40,460 nucleotides of DNA from assembly GCF_001655005.1 (NCBI RefSeq), contig NZ_LXET01000045.1, forward strand, positions 1-40,460, in the 5' to 3' direction. How positions within the stretch are numbered: the first letter of the stretch is position 1; each line of letters begins with the position of its first letter. Source of the stretch: Hafnia paralvei ATCC 29927. GTDB taxonomy: Bacteria > Pseudomonadota > Gammaproteobacteria > Enterobacterales > Enterobacteriaceae. Position numbers and translations under genes: made by a program. Below are positions 25,499-34,324 of this stretch, one piece after another. Under the pieces are notes generated by a model. It saw only the letters and a list, made by a program, of their open reading frames with translations. It was not told the origin of the DNA and ran no database searches.

Positions 25499-25924
25499 TT
25501 AATACTCGTGATCTTCGATTAGCCTTTTACTCATGCACAGCGTGTCCTGAGTCTCATAGTCGAGCTTCTCATACATGCCGATCACGGCGTCATTCTCTTC
25601 ACCGACTAAGATTTGGATCTTCGGGCAACCGCGCGCGATAAGCTTTTTCTCAAGACGGCTAATTAACGCATTTGCGATGCCACGGCCACGAAAATCAGGA
25701 TGAACGCCCAGATAATACGCCGTACCGCGATGGCCGTCATAGCCGCCCATGACAGTACCAACCACTTCACCGCCAACTTCTGCCACCAAAAACAGATCGG
25801 CGTCGTGATTCAACTTACGCTCGATATCTGTCTCGGGATCGTTCCATGGGCGCAACAGGTCGCAACGCTCCCACAGCGTAGTAACTTCTTCAAAATCAGC
25901 TTGTTTAAAAACGCGGATTTCCAT
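25499..25924 (-). CDS. ypeA: GNAT-family N-acetyltransferase YpeA
   Basis: A 141-aa cytoplasmic acetyltransferase, same length as E. coli YpeA. It starts MEIRVFKQADFEEVTTLWERC. The acetyl-CoA binding motif A is FRGRGIANALISRLEKKL (R-G-x-G-x-A type), preceded by the beta-4 strand AYYLGVHPDF and followed by motif B IGMYEKLDYE. The acceptor substrate is not known with certainty. Same strand as yfeZ, 77 bp apart. Confidence 0.94.
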   Translation of the reverse strand: MEIRVFKQADFEEVTTLWERCDLLRPWNDPETDIERKLNHDADLFLVAEVGGEVVGTVMGGYDGHRGTAYYLGVHPDFRGRGIANALISRLEKKLIARGCPKIQILVGEENDAVIGMYEKLDYETQDTLCMSKRLIEDHEY

Positions 25925-25996
25925 GATTCTGACCGTAATTATTTGTATTAATACTTAATTATCGCCGGAATCCTTCGATACGCAACGAAAAAGTTA

Positions 25997-28900
25997 TCAT
26001 GCTGTTTCTATGGGCTTCTCTGAACACATCTGCCAGATCAGCGAATACGCATAATGCGTGGCGCTTAACAAAAATTCAGGGCTCACGCTAGGGCTCCACG
26101 AATCATCGCCGCCAACCCCCATATGGAAGCCATCAATGTTGACCCAAACCCCCTGTTCTTCGCGCAGTAAATGATGATGCGAGGTTTCAGTCAATTGTTG
26201 CTGGCTATAGCGACTAAGTCCAAAGTGAAAATTACCCTGCCACGCCCAGTCTGCAAAATTGAGCTGGCGTGTATAACAGCGTAATCCGTTTTCAGTCGGG
26301 AAAATATACGGCGTATGCAGCTCAGAAAGCGGTAGCGTCCAACGCCCATGCTGAGCGGAAAGCAGACGATCAGGGTAATTTTCGTGGGGGCCTAATCCCA
26401 ACCACGAGGCATATTCCGCCACGTCGGTTAACTGGCAGCTCAACCCAATACGCGCAGGGGCAGGGATCCCATATGTGACATCAACGTTCACATCAATATG
26501 TAGCCGACCCTGTCGGTCAATCAAATAGGTCTTACGGCTAATAAATAGTGGGCGACGTTGATAGGTATAAACATGGGTAGTGCAGATTTGCACGCCGCGA
26601 GAAATCAAATCAGCCTCGCATTGCTGTAGATGTGTCTCCAGCGCATACATCCCCGCCTTCTTCCAGCGTTCGACCCAAGCATTAGGATCGATACGTGTCA
26701 CCTCACTTACACCGATATCATTATCCAAGGGTGCTCGTGTGAAGTTGTCGCAAAGCGGAGTCAGTAAAGAAGCATGCTCATGCCGCCACCATTGTTCAAG
26801 CAGCCCCGTCTGCCGACTAAATTGCCAGCGTTGGCTACCCCACTCAATGCTGAATAAATCATCGAACGTATTCAGCGTGGGCAATTCATCCTGAGCATCG
26901 CTGACATCTTCTGAATGATCAGCAGGCAACGCTTGTGGCCGCGCTACACGCCATTGCTCCCAAGCACAACGATGATTCGCCTCAGACCAGGTAGTCCTTT
27001 TGATTTGACGAATCTCCACATTTAACCACAGCTCGCCATCGCCACAGCGGCTCAGCTCAGGTATCTCTCCCAGAACAATGTGCTGCGACCCTTGCGGCGG
27101 TAATAAAATCTCAATGTCCCCCTGCGCAATAAGTTTTCCATCTAAAGCGAGATTCCAGCAAAGTCGCTCGTTGTCGCTGCTACGAAAGAGATACTCGCTG
27201 TTCACTTCTATCGTTAACGGATGCTGGCTAAGTAAATGGAACTGGAAAAACTGCTGCGCACGCTGGGCTTCATAAAGCGCGGGATGAGGCGTGCGATCGG
27301 GGAAAACTAAACCATTCATGCAGAATTGGCGATCGTTAGGCCTATCGCCAAAATCGCCCCCGTAAGCCCAATGCGGTTCGCCGTTTTCATCTTTTTGGCT
27401 CAACGCCTGATCGACCCAATCCCAAACAAAACCGCCCTGTAAGCGCGGATGTTTACGAAACGCTTGCCAATAACGATCAAAGCCACCAAAGCTATTGCCC
27501 ATTGCATGGGCGTATTCACACAAGATCAACGGTCGCGCTTCATCTGGCATGCCAATCCATTTTTTAATCGACCATTTTGGCACAGTAGGATGCGGCTGAT
27601 CTTGCTCTACGCGTGCATACATTGGGCACAGAATATCCGTGGCGGCGGTATTAGCGCCCCCTCCCTCATACTGAACCGGACGCGTTGGATCGTTGGTTTT
27701 AATCCAGCGATAAAGCGCATCATGGTTACAACCATGACCGGATTCATTTCCCAACGACCAGATAATGATACAAGGATGGTTACGGTCACGTTGCACCATG
27801 CGAGTCACTCGCTCGCTCATCGCATTAAACCACACAGGATCGTCGCTCAGACGATTCATCGGCACCATGCCATGTGTTTCAATATTGGCCTCATCCACCA
27901 CGTATAAACCATATTGATCACACAGTTGATACCATCGCGGATGATTTGGATAATGCGAACAGCGTACCGCATTAAAATTATGCTGTTTCATCAGCATAAT
28001 ATCGCGGCGCATGGTTTCCTCATCCATCGCCTGCCCGTTTTCTGGATGATGTTCATGGCGGTTAGTGCCACGGATCAGCAACGGTTTTCCATTCAGCTTT
28101 AGCTGACCGTGACTGATTTCCACCTGCCGGAACCCAACGTCATAAGCCTCAACGTCAACCATCTTGCCCTGTTCATCCAGCAATGAAATGACCGCACGAT
28201 AAAGATGAGGCTCTTCAGCACTCCACAGCAGCGGTTTATCCACCTGCAAACGTAGCGTAGTGCGATCGTCATATGCGCCACGCTCATCAATCGTTTCGCT
28301 GCAAATAGCCTGTTTCCGCTCTGCCACAAGCTTGTGCCCTCGCCATAACGCAACGCGTGCGCAATAGCCCCCAGCGGATTGATTGACATGGATCTGAGCT
28401 TCTAATTCAGCGCAATGAAATCCCGCAGCCAAATGGGTACGCAGCTGGATATCATGGAGATGAACACGTGGCTTATGCAGCAAAGTCACATCGCGGAATA
28501 TACCGCTCATGCGCCACATATCCTGATCTTCCAAGTAACTGCCATCGCTCCAACGTAGCACCATCACGGCGATTCGATTTTTGCCTTTGCGAAGAGCGTG
28601 GCTGAGGTCAAATTCGGCTGGTAATCGGCTGTCCTGAGAATAGCCAATCCATTCGCCGTTACACCAAAGATAAAAAGCAGAGTTCACGCCATCAAAAATA
28701 ATACGGGTTTGCCCTCCCTGCTCTAGCCACTCATCGTCCACGCTAAAGCTAAGTGAATAACATCCAGTCGGATTTTCTTTAGGTACAAAAGGAGGGTTTA
28801 CGGGAAAGGGATAAGTCACGTTGGTATAAATCGGCGCGTCATAGCCTGCCATTTGCCAATTAGAAGGCACCTGTAGTTCATCAGCATTATCTAGGTCATG

Positions 28901-29143
28901 CTGCAACCATGCTTCAGGTACTCGCTCTGGCTGGCTAAAATAGCTAAATGCCCAAGCCCCGTTTAATGAAATCAGTTGGTCTGAAGCCTGGCCATCGCGA
29001 GCCTCTTGCTCGCTGCGCCAACTGCAAAAAGGCGGATGTGCCGCTAAACGACGATATTGAGTACAAGCAGGATTTTCCCAATCACGACGGAAAAGCACAG
29101 CGGACAACGAGCTAAAAGAATTATCAATTTGAACAGATGTCAT
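25997..29143 (-). CDS. lacZ: Beta-galactosidase LacZ
   Basis: A GH2 beta-galactosidase hydrolysing lactose and other beta-galactosides. From ATG 29143 (AGGACC upstream) it has 1048 aa (E. coli 1024); an in-frame ATG at 29173 is unlikely. Landmarks in order: RRDWENP, NWQMAGYDAPIYTNVTYPFP, RWSDGSYLEDQDMWRMSGIF, NRHEHHPENGQ, acid/base glutamate in SLGNESGHG (about residue 466), nucleophile glutamate in LILCEYAHAMGNS (about 542), then DNDIGVSEVTRIDPNAW, and GPHENYPDRL near the end. It is complete and no lacI or permease lies beside it, unlike the E. coli lac operon. Confidence 0.98.
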   Translation of the reverse strand: MTSVQIDNSFSSLSAVLFRRDWENPACTQYRRLAAHPPFCSWRSEQEARDGQASDQLISLNGAWAFSYFSQPERVPEAWLQHDLDNADELQVPSNWQMAGYDAPIYTNVTYPFPVNPPFVPKENPTGCYSLSFSVDDEWLEQGGQTRIIFDGVNSAFYLWCNGEWIGYSQDSRLPAEFDLSHALRKGKNRIAVMVLRWSDGSYLEDQDMWRMSGIFRDVTLLHKPRVHLHDIQLRTHLAAGFHCAELEAQIHVNQSAGGYCARVALWRGHKLVAERKQAICSETIDERGAYDDRTTLRLQVDKPLLWSAEEPHLYRAVISLLDEQGKMVDVEAYDVGFRQVEISHGQLKLNGKPLLIRGTNRHEHHPENGQAMDEETMRRDIMLMKQHNFNAVRCSHYPNHPRWYQLCDQYGLYVVDEANIETHGMVPMNRLSDDPVWFNAMSERVTRMVQRDRNHPCIIIWSLGNESGHGCNHDALYRWIKTNDPTRPVQYEGGGANTAATDILCPMYARVEQDQPHPTVPKWSIKKWIGMPDEARPLILCEYAHAMGNSFGGFDRYWQAFRKHPRLQGGFVWDWVDQALSQKDENGEPHWAYGGDFGDRPNDRQFCMNGLVFPDRTPHPALYEAQRAQQFFQFHLLSQHPLTIEVNSEYLFRSSDNERLCWNLALDGKLIAQGDIEILLPPQGSQHIVLGEIPELSRCGDGELWLNVEIRQIKRTTWSEANHRCAWEQWRVARPQALPADHSEDVSDAQDELPTLNTFDDLFSIEWGSQRWQFSRQTGLLEQWWRHEHASLLTPLCDNFTRAPLDNDIGVSEVTRIDPNAWVERWKKAGMYALETHLQQCEADLISRGVQICTTHVYTYQRRPLFISRKTYLIDRQGRLHIDVNVDVTYGIPAPARIGLSCQLTDVAEYASWLGLGPHENYPDRLLSAQHGRWTLPLSELHTPYIFPTENGLRCYTRQLNFADWAWQGNFHFGLSRYSQQQLTETSHHHLLREEQGVWVNIDGFHMGVGGDDSWSPSVSPEFLLSATHYAYSLIWQMCSEKPIETA

Positions 29144-29431
29144 TATTGAGGTCCTATTAACGATCAATATCATTAACTATCAATACCGCGTAAGTCACCA
29201 ACATGAATAACAAACGAATGGCTGTAAAGCAGTAAAGATCGGTTAACCGACTGGCTTAACAAAGTCCGTGACATCTGGGCATATCAAACACAGCACAAAT
29301 TCGCTAACGCTTTGTCATGCTTGATAATAAAAGAAACAAATCGAAATAGTAATCAACTCGATTATTACACTCCCCCCACGCTACTATTCATCACCTGTTT
29401 TATCATTAATGGCTAATGAAACATTCATCAC
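29144..29431. promoter_or_regulatory. Divergent region between lacZ and amiA
   Basis: 288 bp without a gene. A 10-bp perfect palindrome CGGTTAACCG lies at 29240-29249, about 97 bp upstream of lacZ, and is a candidate operator for a repressor encoded elsewhere. The part near amiA (29340-29430) is AT-rich and probably holds the amiA promoter. Confidence 0.4.
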
Positions 29432-30304
29432 ATGAAGAATTTCTCACATTTCCGCCTGTTACCTAAATATACGTCTCGTCGCCAGTTTCTGCTGTCTGGA
29501 TTAGCAGCAATAGCGCTGACAGGAAGTAAAATCGGGGATGCGTCTGCCAACAGCACTGCACTGACCGCAAAACCGGTGAGAAAAGAACCCGGTGCACGCA
29601 AGGTGATCATGCTTGATCCCGGTCATGGGGGCATTGACCCTGGAGCAGTGGGGCATCAGGGGGCGAAAGAGAAACATGTGGTGTTGGAAATTGCGCACTA
29701 TATTCGCGATTACCTGCACAAAAACAGTAACATTGACGTTAAAATGACGCGTGAAGATGATTTCTTTATCCCACTTTATAAACGGGTAGAAATCGCCCAC
29801 CAGCATCAGGCGGATCTGTTTGTCTCGATTCATGCCGATGGATTCACCAGCCCTACCGCGTCTGGCGCCTCAGTATTTGCGCTATCCAACCGCGGTGCGA
29901 GCAGCACAATGGCAAAATATCTCTCTCAGCGTGAAAACGACGCTGACAAAGTTGCGGGAGCCAAATACGCGGACGAAGATAACAACTATCTACAGCAGGT
30001 GTTATTCGATCTGGTACAAACCGACACCATCAAAAATAGCCTAACGCTAGGACGTCATCTGCTAGATCACATCAAACCGGTACACCATCTGCACAGCCAA
30101 CACACCGAACAGGCCGCTTTTGCGGTTCTGAAATCCCCCTCTATTCCATCAGTGTTGGTGGAAACGTCATTTATTACCAATCATCAAGAAGAACAGTTGC
30201 TAACGTCAGTTGCATTCCGCCAGAAAATCTCACAGGCCATCGCCACGGGTATCGTAAAATATCTGGATTATTTCGACGCTCACGAACGCCGCCGCCCAAG
30301 CTAA
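29432..30304 (+). CDS. amiA: N-acetylmuramoyl-L-alanine amidase AmiA
   Basis: Periplasmic zinc amidase that cleaves the amide between muramic acid and the stem peptide during daughter-cell separation. It has 290 aa (E. coli 289). A Tat signal is evident: twin arginine in TSRRQFLLSGLAAIAL. Amidase_3 domain from about residue 60: DPGHGGIDPGAVG (zinc His), KEKHVVLEIA (zinc Glu region), SIHADGF (zinc His) and LVETSFITN (catalytic Glu). Followed by hemF as in E. coli. Confidence 0.97.
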   Translation: MKNFSHFRLLPKYTSRRQFLLSGLAAIALTGSKIGDASANSTALTAKPVRKEPGARKVIMLDPGHGGIDPGAVGHQGAKEKHVVLEIAHYIRDYLHKNSNIDVKMTREDDFFIPLYKRVEIAHQHQADLFVSIHADGFTSPTASGASVFALSNRGASSTMAKYLSQRENDADKVAGAKYADEDNNYLQQVLFDLVQTDTIKNSLTLGRHLLDHIKPVHHLHSQHTEQAAFAVLKSPSIPSVLVETSFITNHQEEQLLTSVAFRQKISQAIATGIVKYLDYFDAHERRRPS

Positions 30305-30331
30305 TACAGAAAGTTAATCCCACAAGAAAGC

Positions 30332-30426
30332 GATGTTTTCCGCTATACTGTTGCCCTTATTTGCATCACGAGATGCACTTTTCGCAATATTTTTGCCAAT
30401 CAATGTAGCTGTGAGCGGAAAACGTC
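30332..30426 (+). promoter_or_regulatory. hemF leader with inverted repeat covering the ribosome-binding site
   Basis: GATGTTTTCCGCT (30332-30344) is complementary to AGCGGAAAACGTC (30414-30426), 13 bp with one G-T pair. The second arm holds the purine-rich ribosome-binding stretch directly before the hemF ATG. Between them sit TATACT (30344-30349), a possible -10, and a small hairpin GCATC/GATGC (30363-30376). Confidence 0.5.
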
Positions 30427-31344
30427 ATGAGCAAGCCTTCTTCAGCGCAGGTGAAAGCTTTTTTGCTAAACCTGCAGGACTCCCTGTGCCAACAGATTGC
30501 CGCAGCCGATGGTCAATCCACATTTCGTGAAGACAATTGGCAGCGTGAGGCTGGCGGCGGTGGTCGCAGTCGCGTGCTCACTCAGGGCGCCGTTTTTGAA
30601 CAGGCCGGCGTTAATTTCTCGCACGTTACCGGTGGACAACTCCCCGCTTCCGCCACGGCTCATCGCCCTGAACTCGCGGGTCGTAGCTTCGAAGCCATGG
30701 GTGTATCACTGGTCATTCATCCACAAAATCCTTACGTACCCACCAGCCACGCCAACGTGCGTTTCTTTATCGCTGAAAAAGAAGGCGAGGAACCGGTTTG
30801 GTGGTTTGGCGGTGGCTTTGACCTCACGCCGTTTTATCCGTTTAAAGACGATGTGCTGCATTGGCACCGCACCGCGCGCAATCTGTGCCTGCCTTTTGGT
30901 GAAGATGTTTACCCGCGCTATAAAAAATGGTGTGACGAATATTTCTACATCAAGCACCGTCAGGAGTCTCGCGGCGTAGGGGGGCTGTTCTTTGACGATT
31001 TAAATACGCCAGACTTTGATCACTGCTTCGCTTTCATGCAAGCAGTGGGCGCTGGTTTTAGCGACGCCTATTTACCTATCGTCGCCAAACGCAAAGATAT
31101 GCCATTCAGCGATCGTGAACGTCAATTTCAGTTATATCGCCGTGGGCGCTACGTTGAATTTAATCTGGTCTGGGATCGCGGAACACTATTTGGTTTGCAA
31201 ACCGGTGGTCGAACTGAGTCGATTCTCATGTCGATGCCGCCGTTGGTTCGCTGGGAGTATGACTTCCACCCCGAACCGGACTCACCGGAAGCCGCACTGG
31301 AGCGTGATTTTTTACCCGTGCAAGACTGGCTGGGAGAAGAATAA
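30427..31344 (+). CDS. hemF: Oxygen-dependent coproporphyrinogen III oxidase
   Basis: Converts coproporphyrinogen III to protoporphyrinogen IX with O2 in heme synthesis. It has 305 aa (E. coli 299). Landmarks: WQREAGGGGRSRVL, GVNFSHVTGGQLP, SLVIHPQNPYVPTSHANVRF (conserved substrate-site histidines), WWFGGGFDLTPFYP, YKKWCDEYFYIKHR, RGVGGLFFDDL and GRYVEFNLVWDRGTLFGLQT. Cytoplasmic homodimer in the family. Its stop overlaps the yaiI start (TAATG). Confidence 0.98.
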   Translation: MSKPSSAQVKAFLLNLQDSLCQQIAAADGQSTFREDNWQREAGGGGRSRVLTQGAVFEQAGVNFSHVTGGQLPASATAHRPELAGRSFEAMGVSLVIHPQNPYVPTSHANVRFFIAEKEGEEPVWWFGGGFDLTPFYPFKDDVLHWHRTARNLCLPFGEDVYPRYKKWCDEYFYIKHRQESRGVGGLFFDDLNTPDFDHCFAFMQAVGAGFSDAYLPIVAKRKDMPFSDRERQFQLYRRGRYVEFNLVWDRGTLFGLQTGGRTESILMSMPPLVRWEYDFHPEPDSPEAALERDFLPVQDWLGEE

Positions 31345-31799
31345 TGTCAGAAGCCAAACAAATCTGGGTCGATGCTGACGCCTGCCCTAACGTTATCAAA
31401 GAAGTGCTGTTTCGTGCCGCCGATCGCGTGGGCATTTTTGTCACGCTGGTTGCCAACCAAACGATCCGAACTCCGCCTTCGCGCTTTATTCGAAGCCTAC
31501 GCGTCGAGGCGGGTTTTGACGTCGCCGATAACGAAATTGTGCGCCGCGTTAATCCCGGTGACTTAGTTATCACCGCCGATATTCCTTTAGCCGCCGAGGT
31601 ATTGGAGAAAGGAGGCGTCGCGCTTAACCCTCGTGGGGAGCTTTACACCGAGGCCAATATCAAAGAACGCCTCAACATGCGTGATTTCATGGATACAATG
31701 CGTTCCAGCGGTATCCAAACCGGGGGGCCCGCCGCACTGCACCAGCGCGATCGACAAGAATTTGCTAACCAGCTCGATCGCTGGCTGCAAAAACGCTAA
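31344..31799 (+). CDS. yaiI: UPF0178 (DUF188) family protein YaiI
   Basis: A 151-aa cytoplasmic protein of the YaiI/YqxD family. It begins WVDADACPNVIKEVLFRAA and continues VADNEIVRRVNPGDLVITAD and LNPRGELYT, ending TMRSSGIQTGGPAAL...RDRQEFANQLDRW. The acidic DADACP start recalls PIN-like nucleases, but activity is not established. It overlaps hemF by 1 nt, which suggests co-translation; in E. coli the two genes are far apart. Confidence 0.94.
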   Translation: MSEAKQIWVDADACPNVIKEVLFRAADRVGIFVTLVANQTIRTPPSRFIRSLRVEAGFDVADNEIVRRVNPGDLVITADIPLAAEVLEKGGVALNPRGELYTEANIKERLNMRDFMDTMRSSGIQTGGPAALHQRDRQEFANQLDRWLQKR

Positions 31800-31811
31800 T
31801 CAGCGTACGCA

Positions 31812-32603
31812 TTACAGCCGCGTGACACCTAGCGCGGCTGCTCTTAATTTCATCTCGGTACAACGCTGATATTCACTCGCCGCTATGGTGCTAAACCCGC
31901 CAATAAATAGACGCGAGCGCACCGCAGACATAGACGGATCCGCTACCATCTTTTTTAGCGCATGACGTAAACGGAGCAAACGTGCGTCATCTCCTGCTGC
32001 AGTGATCAGCGGCAGCGCAGGTGCCGCCGGCGTTTCTCCGATAATTTTTAACCCATTCATGCATTGCGGGTCGGCCTTTTGCAATAATGCCAGCGTCACG
32101 CAATCAATAGCCGCAATATCCGCATCACCTTGCCTGATCGCCAATAGAGAAGCACGGTGTGAACCGGTCTGTAAGGTATTGGCAAAAAAACGTCCACGAC
32201 TCGCCAATGGGGCAATTACCGAGCGCAGCGCGTTATAGCCTGACTGGGAGTCCTCGCTGTTATAGGCGGCTTTGCGACCATAAAAAGCGCTAATATCCGC
32301 GCCAGCATCCTTCTTTCTGGCAACTAAAAAGCTACGGTAATCATTGCCTTCACAACCCGGAACCCGATAGCGAAACACGCCAACGACTGCGACGTTTTGC
32401 TGGAGCGCCTCCTGTAACGGGTAACCGCAAGTCTGGCTGAGTAATAAATCCGGCTGTTGCCAATGGTCATAAAGATCGTCAGGCCAGCACAAAGCCGCGG
32501 GCAAATTCGTTTCCCCTTCCTGCGCTAACCAACGGGATAAGCCTTGCCATAACAACTCAACATCCGCTCGATTCACCGCATACATCGGCAACGATACCCG
32601 CAT
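31812..32603 (-). CDS. PhnD-like substrate-binding-fold protein without signal peptide
   Basis: A 263-aa protein resembling phosphonate/phosphite-type periplasmic binding proteins (PhnD family): it starts LPMYAVNRADVELLWQGLSRWL, has LLLSQTCGYPLQ (ligand-loop region), then a domain-crossover stretch AAYNSEDSQSGYNALRS and HRASLLAIRQGDADIAAIDCVTLALLQ. There is no signal peptide or lipobox at the N-terminus, unlike usual binding proteins, so it would act in the cytoplasm or use an unrecognised route. It begins 3 nt after the yehW stop, so it is the last gene of the yeh operon. Ligand and role unknown. Confidence 0.8.
   Translation of the reverse strand: MRVSLPMYAVNRADVELLWQGLSRWLAQEGETNLPAALCWPDDLYDHWQQPDLLLSQTCGYPLQEALQQNVAVVGVFRYRVPGCEGNDYRSFLVARKKDAGADISAFYGRKAAYNSEDSQSGYNALRSVIAPLASRGRFFANTLQTGSHRASLLAIRQGDADIAAIDCVTLALLQKADPQCMNGLKIIGETPAAPALPLITAAGDDARLLRLRHALKKMVADPSMSAVRSRLFIGGFSTIAASEYQRCTEMKLRAAALGVTRL
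31816..31843 (+). terminator. Terminator between yaiI and the convergent PhnD-like gene
   Basis: AGCCGCG (31816-31822) pairs with CGCGGCT (31833-31839), followed by GCTCTT. It lies inside the last codons of the opposing gene. Weak U-tract. Confidence 0.45.
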
Positions 32604-32606
32604 GTT

Positions 32607-33389
32607 TTATGATCCTTCTATGAATAGTGCCCCACTGCGCCAGCGCGTGAGATAACTCACCCAACGCTCGAAGACCGCATCGGTAATCATTGCCAATAAG
32701 GCGACAAGCAACGCGCCCTGAATCACGTAAGCCGTATTAAACCCGCTTAGCCCTATAATAATAGGTGAGCCCAGCGTTTTTACCCCAACCGTTGAGGCAA
32801 TCGCCGCCGTACCAATATTAATGATGACCGACGTGCGCACGCCCGCCAAAATCACAGGTGCCGCTAAGGGGATCTCCGCTCGCCATAATATCTGCCAGCG
32901 ACTCATACCTGCGCCGCGAGCAGTTTCACGGACTGCTGCGGGAACGGATTCAATGCCGCTGATCGTCCCCTGTAAAATCGGCAGTAGACCATACAATACC
33001 AGCGCGATCACCGCAGGCTCGGGGCTGAACCCCATTAGCGGCACCGCCACCGCCAGCACAGCGACCGGTGGAAATGTTTGTCCGACAGCGGTGACGGTTT
33101 CCACCAACGAACGGAACTCACGCCCACCGCGATGCGTAACTAATAACCCCGCGCTCACTCCCAACACCACGGCAATCAAACTTGAGATCCCCACCAGCGT
33201 AACGTGTGCGATAGTCAGCGACCAAAAGCTATCTTGCTGATAAACAGGCCGTGTCAGATCAGGGAATAACGCACTAAACAGCCTTCCCATATGAGGCATA
33301 CCGCTATTTAAACCGATTAGCAGCAGTACTCCCCAAAGCAGAGGATCTCGGTACCAGCGCCATGTGAACGAAGGACGTTTTTCTGACAT
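32607..33389 (-). CDS. yehW: YehW-type ABC transporter permease
   Basis: A 260-aa inner-membrane permease of the OpuC/ProW type (E. coli YehW 243). About six transmembrane segments. The EAA loop is AVRETARGAGMSRWQILWRAEIPLA in position about 155-180 (key residues E, A, G). ITDAVFERWVSYLTRW lies near the end. The start overlaps the yehX stop (TAATG). Pairs with YehY. In E. coli the system is an RpoS-linked, osmotically induced low-affinity glycine-betaine transporter. Confidence 0.93.
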   Translation of the reverse strand: MSEKRPSFTWRWYRDPLLWGVLLLIGLNSGMPHMGRLFSALFPDLTRPVYQQDSFWSLTIAHVTLVGISSLIAVVLGVSAGLLVTHRGGREFRSLVETVTAVGQTFPPVAVLAVAVPLMGFSPEPAVIALVLYGLLPILQGTISGIESVPAAVRETARGAGMSRWQILWRAEIPLAAPVILAGVRTSVIINIGTAAIASTVGVKTLGSPIIIGLSGFNTAYVIQGALLVALLAMITDAVFERWVSYLTRWRSGALFIEGS

Positions 33390-34324
33390 TACGCCTCCGC
33401 TTTTTTGACGAGATCGGAAAAGTAGAGAACGCCAACGGGTTGCCCTGCTTCATCGATCACCGGTAGACGATCGACCTGTCGATAGATGAACAGCGACATG
33501 GCATCGCGCAAATTGATATCGCTGCGGATCGGCTCCCCCTGTAAAATCTCACCGCGCCGCACGCGAGAAGCCACCACGTCCAGACCTAAAAGCTTAATCC
33601 CGACGTCGCTATGACCAAAAAACTGACGCACAAAGTCATTGACAGGATGGTTGAGCAATTCCTGCGGCGTGCCCTGCTGTATAACTTTTCCCGCATCCAT
33701 CAATACAATGCGGTCGGCCAGACTCAATGCTTCATCGATATCATGCGTCACCAGAACGATCGTGCGTCCCAGCAAAGTGTGAATACGCGCAATCTCTTGC
33801 TGAAGCGTGGTTCGCGTCACTGGGTCCAATGCACCGAAAGGCTCATCCATCAGCAATACTTCAGGGTCAGCCGCCAGTGCGCGAGCGACACCAACCCGCT
33901 GCTGCTGACCACCGGAGAGCTGGTGCGGATAACGATGACGAAACTCTGCGACATCAAGACTGAGCATCTCCATCAGCTCGGTCACCCGCTCGCGGATACG
34001 TGCCGTAGGCCATTTCAACAGCTGAGGTACGGTGGCAATATTCTGTTCAACCGTCCAATGGGGAAATAAGCCAATGGATTGAATCGCATACCCCATGCGT
34101 CTCCTCAATGCCTCTGGCTCAAAGCTGCTGATATTTTGCCCAGCAAAAGTCAGCTCACCGCTATCGTGATCGATGAGGCGGTTGATCATCTTCAGTGTGG
34201 TCGATTTTCCAGAACCCGACGTGCCAATCAGCACGGTGAATTCCCCCTCTGCGATATGCAAAGAGAGATCCTCCACCGCCGGACGTCCAGCAAAAGACTT
34301 GTTAACATGTTTAAAATGAATCAT
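33389..34324 (-). CDS. yehX: YehX-type ABC transporter ATP-binding protein
   Basis: A 311-aa ATPase (E. coli YehX about 308). Walker A GTSGSGKSTT, Q-loop YAIQSIGLFPHW, signature LSGGQQQRVGVARALAA, Walker B EVLLMDEPFGALDPV, switch histidine VLVTHDIDEAL. The C-terminus (about 265-305) holds a CBS-like module (LRDAMSLFIYRQVDRLPVID), as in other OpuA/OpuC ATPases where it can sense ionic strength. Overlaps yehY by 4 bp. Confidence 0.95.
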   Translation of the reverse strand: MIHFKHVNKSFAGRPAVEDLSLHIAEGEFTVLIGTSGSGKSTTLKMINRLIDHDSGELTFAGQNISSFEPEALRRRMGYAIQSIGLFPHWTVEQNIATVPQLLKWPTARIRERVTELMEMLSLDVAEFRHRYPHQLSGGQQQRVGVARALAADPEVLLMDEPFGALDPVTRTTLQQEIARIHTLLGRTIVLVTHDIDEALSLADRIVLMDAGKVIQQGTPQELLNHPVNDFVRQFFGHSDVGIKLLGLDVVASRVRRGEILQGEPIRSDINLRDAMSLFIYRQVDRLPVIDEAGQPVGVLYFSDLVKKAEA

